Both the position numbers and the translations under genes were made by a program. Shown here one piece after another: positions 60,219-64,000 of a DNA stretch of 64,000 nucleotides. The notes under the pieces are model-generated. The model was not told the DNA's origin. It made no database searches and saw nothing but the letters and a program-made list of their open reading frames with translations. This stretch comes from UBA1444 sp964521625 (lineage in GTDB: Bacteria; Bacillota; Negativicutes; UBA1444): NCBI GenBank assembly GCA_964521625.1, contig CAZFSM010000001.1:124001-188000 (forward strand), in the 5' to 3' direction. Position 1 is the stretch's first letter, and every line of letters starts with the position of its first letter.

Positions 60219-62123
60219 TTGGGGAAGATTCTATTCTTCTTGCCAAGACAGGAAGATAAACAGATTGTCGAACAAATTTTTGCGAGTCAAAATGACGGTG
60301 AATGGGAACTTGAAACAGGCTATGTCACCGGCGTACGACCTATCCTGAAGACGAGCCTCCATGCTGATGCCGTTATTGCAAGAGGTGTGACAGGCGCAGC
60401 CATTGCGAGAACATTGCGCGGCACTCCTGTTGTGATGTTATCAGTAACTGGATATGATGTGATGCGCGCAGCGCTGGAGTGCAAAAAGCGCTTTGGCGCG
60501 AAGAAAGTAGCTATGGTCGGAGCACCGAACATGTTCTATGGCGCTGATAGCATCCGCGATTTTATGGATATGGAAGTTGAGATCGTTGCAGTGGAGAACG
60601 AGGAAGAAGCTGAAAAAGGGCTTTTATCGCTGCGCAACAAAGGGTTCAATGACATCATAGGCGGCGGCATGGCTGTGCAGCTTGCGAACCAGCTAAAAAT
60701 GAACGGTATTTTTATCCAATCCGGGCCGGAAGCTATCTTTCAAGCTTTTCTCGAAGCGAAGAACTTGGCGCATGTCCGAAGTTACGAGCAGGAACGAGGG
60801 GAACAGTTTCGCACCATCCTCGACTATACTGCGGAAGGGATCATTGCAGTCGATGCAGCAGGGCAGATCAAGCTCGCAAATAAGGCAGCTCTAAAATTGA
60901 CAGGTCTTACCGAAAAAATCATTGGTGAAACAGCAAAAACTGTTGTGTCCAGCCTGGGGTTCGAAAGAGTCCTGCGAACGAGACGGGCGGAACTCGGGCT
61001 TTTAGAAGAGGTTAATGGAAATCAGGCAGCGATCAACTGTGTGCCAATCGTTATCAATGATCGGTCGGCCGGAGCTGTCGCAACTTTTCAGCCTGTAACC
61101 GCAATCCAGGAGTTGGAGAGTAAGCTCCGGCAGAAGATTTATCGCCGAGGGTTGGTGGCTAAATTCAATTTCACTGATATCTTGTGTGTCAGTCCGATCA
61201 TGAGAGAAACCTTGGTTTTGGCACAGGAGTATGCAAAGGTAGATTCCAATGTGCTTATTGTGGGTGAAACCGGCACAGGCAAGGAAGTTTTTGCACAAAG
61301 CGCCCACAACGCCGGCAAACGATGCGACGGTCCTTTCGTTCCAATCAATTGTGCGGCATTGCCAGAAAGTTTGCTGGAAAGCGAACTGTTCGGCTATGTG
61401 GAGGGGGCTTTCACTGGCGCATCGAAAGGCGGCAAGATTGGATTGTTTGAACAGGCGCATCGAGGCACCATTTTTCTTGACGAAATCTCAGAGATTTCAC
61501 CTCGGTTACAGGGTCGCCTGCTTCGCGTATTGCAGGAACGTGAAATTATGAGATTGGGAGATGATCGGGTTATCCCTATTGATGTGCGAATTATCGCGGC
61601 CACAAACAAGAATTTGCTCAAAATGATGCGGGAAGGCCAGTTCCGTCCTGATCTTTACTATCGACTGGACATATTAAAGCTGGACTTGCCGCCACTCCGG
61701 CAAAGGACAGAAGACATAATGCCGCTCATGCGACATTTCATGAAGACGTATGCGGTTAGGTTTCAAAAACCATTAATTGAGTTGACGGCGGAAGCCAAGA
61801 AACACCTGCTGGGTTATGAATGGCCTGGGAATGTCCGGGAATTGCGAAATATAGCCGAGAGATTAACTGTACTCGGACAATACAACCAAACGGGAATAGA
61901 TGCCGGGCGCATTCGCGGGATGCTGTTGCCAAAAACGGATGACACGAACGAAAGTAGGCCTCAAAAATTTGCAGAACCTGAGCCGCTATGGGTGTCCCGG
62001 ATTTATGAAAGCCTGAAAGACAACCACAACCATTATGGCAAAACTGCCATGCAGCTGGGAATGAGCCGAACAACATTATGGCGCCGGATTAAGGCATGGG
62101 AAGACGAAAAAAGAAACAAGTAA
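60219..62123 (+). CDS. Sigma-54-dependent activator with PrpR_N sensor domain (second copy)
   Basis: A 634-residue enhancer-binding protein built like the one at 52316: PrpR_N (about 1-185, with DAVIARGVTGAAIAR and TPVVMLSVTGYDVMRA), PAS (about 200-300), AAA+ with GETGTGKEVFAQSAH, GAFTGA and FLDEISEI, and a C-terminal Fis-type helix-turn-helix (GKTAMQLGMSRTTLWRRI). The two are clearly paralogous but differ in most sensor residues, so they should sense different acids. The start is TTG at 60219 with GAGGTG ahead. It should act on the promoter at 62233. Confidence 0.93.
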   Translation: MGKILFFLPRQEDKQIVEQIFASQNDGEWELETGYVTGVRPILKTSLHADAVIARGVTGAAIARTLRGTPVVMLSVTGYDVMRAALECKKRFGAKKVAMVGAPNMFYGADSIRDFMDMEVEIVAVENEEEAEKGLLSLRNKGFNDIIGGGMAVQLANQLKMNGIFIQSGPEAIFQAFLEAKNLAHVRSYEQERGEQFRTILDYTAEGIIAVDAAGQIKLANKAALKLTGLTEKIIGETAKTVVSSLGFERVLRTRRAELGLLEEVNGNQAAINCVPIVINDRSAGAVATFQPVTAIQELESKLRQKIYRRGLVAKFNFTDILCVSPIMRETLVLAQEYAKVDSNVLIVGETGTGKEVFAQSAHNAGKRCDGPFVPINCAALPESLLESELFGYVEGAFTGASKGGKIGLFEQAHRGTIFLDEISEISPRLQGRLLRVLQEREIMRLGDDRVIPIDVRIIAATNKNLLKMMREGQFRPDLYYRLDILKLDLPPLRQRTEDIMPLMRHFMKTYAVRFQKPLIELTAEAKKHLLGYEWPGNVRELRNIAERLTVLGQYNQTGIDAGRIRGMLLPKTDDTNESRPQKFAEPEPLWVSRIYESLKDNHNHYGKTAMQLGMSRTTLWRRIKAWEDEKRNK

Positions 62124-62182
62124 TGAAACAGTGAAACGATTTTGGAACAAAATATGAACCGTTAGAAACCCGAGCGAGTTTT

Positions 62183-62198
62183 GCATTTCTTGAAATGC
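62183..62198. promoter_or_regulatory. 16-bp perfect palindrome, candidate activator-binding site
   Basis: GCATTTCTTGAAATGC is a perfect palindrome with a two-base centre, placed about 35 bp upstream of the -24 element of the pdxA-like promoter. It could be an enhancer site for the adjacent sigma-54 activator. It could also form a terminator stem for that gene, but the only T-run (TTTTTT, 62212-62217) is 13 bases away. Confidence 0.5.
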
Positions 62199-62232
62199 CC
62201 GGCCTGCTTGGTTTTTTCATTATTCAGTCAGA

Positions 62233-62249
62233 TTGGCATGATTTGTGCA
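62233..62249 (+). promoter_or_regulatory. Sigma-54 promoter of the pdxA-like/TctC operon
   Basis: TTGGCATGATTTGTGCA has GG and GC separated by exactly ten bases, matching the -24/-12 consensus. It is about 85 bp before the pdxA-like start and just after the second PrpR_N-type activator gene. Confidence 0.88.
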
Positions 62250-62332
62250 CTACTTGCAATAGCAGAGTTGCATATATGGACCATCCGGGTATACCGTTTG
62301 TTCCATGGATGCCAGGATGGGAGGAATATGAA

Positions 62333-63316
62333 TTGAAACCAATCTTGGGCATTACGTTGGGAGAGGCTGCCGGCATAGGACCGGAAATTGTGGCAAAATT
62401 GTGTGCGCAAAATCGTTTGACTCCATACTGTAGGCCACTGCTCATCGGAGATGCAAGGGTCCTGGAACTGGGGAAAAAAATTGCAGGCGTCAATTTTCCG
62501 GTAGCTATTGTTGAGAATGTATCAGCTATCGAGTGGAATGGTCCAATTTCTATTCTGGATCTAAAGAACTTCGATCCCACCGATTTGGAGATGGGAAAAC
62601 TCAATGTAGAGTCCGGACGGGCGACCGGTGATACGTTGGTTGCGACCCTCCAACTGCTAAAGCAGGGTGACATCGCTGGCATGGTGTTCGCTCCGCTAAA
62701 TAAGCAAGCTTTCATTTTAGGTGGCTACGACTATGAAGATGAACATGCATTGTTTCGGGATTTTTTCAAATGGGACAAACTTGCCGGTATAATGAATGTG
62801 CTGGATACGCTGTGGACATTCCGCGTAACCTGCCATATACCGATCAGCGACGTGGCCGCCAGTTTAAATAAAAATAATATCCTGAGTGCTATTCAATTAG
62901 CGGATAAAACGTTACGGCTTGCCGGATATGAACGGCCCCGAATTGGGGTAGCTGCTTTAAATCCTCATGCTGGCGAAGGCGGACTCTGCGGCAGGGAAGA
63001 AGTAGATATAATTATGCCGGCCATCGAAGCAGCACAGGATGCAGGAATTGAGGCGTTAGGACCATTTGCGGCGGATACCATCTTTATCGCTGCATTTAAG
63101 GGTGCCTATGATGCTGTGGTTACGATGTATCACGATCAAGGGCAGATCGCCACGAAATTGCACGGGTTTGAAAAAGGCGTCACTGTTGCGGCCGGGCTGC
63201 CTTATCCCATTACCACGCCAGAGCATGGGACTGCTTTTGATATTGCCGGAAAAGGGATGGCCAAGACGGAGGCCACGGAACTGGCAGTGATTCTGGCGGC
63301 GAAAATGGCAGGATAG
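62333..63316 (+). CDS. PdxA-family 4-phospho-hydroxyacid dehydrogenase
   Basis: A 327-residue homologue of PdxA/PdxA2, NAD-dependent beta-decarboxylating dehydrogenases of 4-hydroxythreonine phosphate or of 4-phospho-D-threonate/erythronate. Kept motifs are LGITLGEAAGIGPEIVAKL, TCHIPISDVAASL, NPHAGEGGLCGREEVD and TMYHDQGQIATKLHGF. The usual G-H-T-E segment with a metal-ligand His instead reads YEDEHALF, which marks a divergent subfamily. The start is TTG at 62333, eight bases after GGGAGG; the open frame to 62195 covers the promoter. Linked transport and sigma-54 control suggest catabolism of a sugar acid rather than vitamin B6 synthesis. Confidence 0.87.
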   Translation: MKPILGITLGEAAGIGPEIVAKLCAQNRLTPYCRPLLIGDARVLELGKKIAGVNFPVAIVENVSAIEWNGPISILDLKNFDPTDLEMGKLNVESGRATGDTLVATLQLLKQGDIAGMVFAPLNKQAFILGGYDYEDEHALFRDFFKWDKLAGIMNVLDTLWTFRVTCHIPISDVAASLNKNNILSAIQLADKTLRLAGYERPRIGVAALNPHAGEGGLCGREEVDIIMPAIEAAQDAGIEALGPFAADTIFIAAFKGAYDAVVTMYHDQGQIATKLHGFEKGVTVAAGLPYPITTPEHGTAFDIAGKGMAKTEATELAVILAAKMAG

Positions 63317-63365
63317 CGACAGCAATAGCAGAAAAATCCATAAAAATTGCGAGGAGGATGGTTTT

Positions 63366-64000
63366 GTGAAAAAGATGGTCGGATTATTGGTTACGGGGGC
63401 TCTCATTACGACACTGCTCTCGGGCTGCGGCTCGAAACCGGCGGAGAAAAAAGATGCAGCGGCCCAAGCTTGGGTTCCGACGAGAGAAATCGAGTTTGTT
63501 GTGCCTTCGGCTCCTGGTGGCGGCAGCGACTTGAATGCAAGGGTTATCGCCGATTTCTCGCAAAAAAACAAACTTTCACCCAAGAGCTTTATGGTCGTGA
63601 ATAAACCGGGCGGATCCGGGGCAGTTTCTTTTTCGTATGTGTACGGAAAGAAAGGGGATCCACATGTTTGGATGGTTCTTCATTCCGGTCAGGTAATGAG
63701 CGCGATCGTTAACCAGTCCCCGGTAAAAGCAGACATGCTGACATACGTTGGAGTGGTTGGATTTGATGATCTGCTCCTGGGGGTAAATAAAGATGGTAAA
63801 TACAAAGATATTCAAAGCTTGATCAAGGATGCCAAAGAAAATCCTGACAAGGTGAAAATTGGTGGCTCACAGCGCGGCAACAGCGATCATCTTGCCTTTG
63901 AAATGCTGAACAAGTATGCAGGCACAAAAGCCACCTACGTTCAGTTCAACAGTTCAGGCGAAGTAATGGCTGCATTACTGGGTGGACATATTGATGTGGG
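63366..64000 (+). CDS. Tripartite tricarboxylate transporter binding lipoprotein (TctC/Bug), cut by window edge
   Basis: The first 211 codons of a TctC-type binding protein, open to the right edge. GTG at 63366 is behind GAGGAGG. A signal peptide ends in a lipobox (ALITTLLSGCGS). The mature part begins IEFVVPSAPGGGSDLNARVIA, the Bug-family loop that contacts carboxylates, then VVNKPGGSGAVSFSY. TctA and TctB permease genes would be expected just beyond the window. It is probably in the pdxA-like operon and under the sigma-54 promoter. Confidence 0.92.
   Translation, partial: MKKMVGLLVTGALITTLLSGCGSKPAEKKDAAAQAWVPTREIEFVVPSAPGGGSDLNARVIADFSQKNKLSPKSFMVVNKPGGSGAVSFSYVYGKKGDPHVWMVLHSGQVMSAIVNQSPVKADMLTYVGVVGFDDLLLGVNKDGKYKDIQSLIKDAKENPDKVKIGGSQRGNSDHLAFEMLNKYAGTKATYVQFNSSGEVMAALLGGHIDV

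Noticed and set aside
62195..62332. N-terminal extension of the PdxA-like protein
   Set aside because: It would translate through the sigma-54 promoter; the TTG at 62333 has GGGAGG at the right distance.
1..64000. CRISPR arrays, tRNA or rRNA genes, transposases, phage genes
   Set aside because: Looked for and not seen; no regular spacer repeats, no recombinase or transposase motifs.

Overview
The window reads as chromosome of an anaerobic, spore-former-related Firmicute with a mid-range base composition, most likely a Negativicute of the Sporomusa/Pelosinus type. The reasons are a class III fructose-1,6-bisphosphatase, a T-box leader, strong AGGAGG ribosome sites with many TTG and GTG starts, many intrinsic terminators, several cache-domain diguanylate cyclases, and a tandem pair of CobT-like genes resembling ArsA/ArsB, which make phenolyl cobamides in Sporomusa ovata. 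The taxon is inferred; no rRNA, tRNA, CRISPR array or insertion sequence was seen.

Layout. 1-4.6 kb: a truncated MFS permease on the minus strand, then plus-strand metabolic genes (flavin-binding NimA-like protein, exonuclease III, ornithine cyclodeaminase-like protein, ACT protein, threonine aldolase). 4.6-10.4 kb: a minus-strand ugpAEBC-glpK block for glycerol-3-phosphate uptake and glycerol phosphorylation. 10.6-17 kb: an iron-sulfur-flavoprotein-like gene and a multi-pass membrane protein, divergent from a PAS/PucR-type regulator, then a STAS protein and a chemotaxis receptor. 17-27 kb: two nitroreductases, a glutamine amidotransferase with a terminator in its leader, an unusual PRPP synthetase paralogue, fbp, a large GGDEF-EAL protein followed by an orphan TRAP binding protein, and a DJ-1/PfpI protein. 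27-39 kb: a sodium/solute symporter behind a T-box with a doubled terminator module, divergent from an acetolactate-synthase-like enzyme; then a diguanylate cyclase, M20 hydrolase, GNAT, ABC-F ATPase, DUF523, ArAE-type membrane protein, cupin and MscL.

39.4-52.3 kb: an OsmC protein, then a cobalamin riboswitch driving the arsAB-like pair; a GGEEF sensor, esterase, P1 peptidase and DUF3870; a structured leader with a mutually exclusive terminator ahead of a DcuC-type transporter and a membrane dipeptidase; a CtpA protease, a membrane protein and a YwbE-like protein.

52.3-64 kb: two hydroxy-acid/sugar-acid loci. Each has a PrpR_N-type sigma-54 activator followed by a textbook -24/-12 promoter. 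The first drives a split UxaA-type lyase (large and small subunits), a KdgT permease, a LarA-type nickel racemase, glycerate kinase and a GlcG-like protein. The second drives a divergent PdxA-type dehydrogenase and a tripartite tricarboxylate transporter binding protein cut off by the right edge. The substrates cannot be fixed from sequence alone. The most unusual items are the DcuC leader, the doubled T-box, the arsAB-like locus, the racemase-containing acid cluster and the altered PRPP synthetase.
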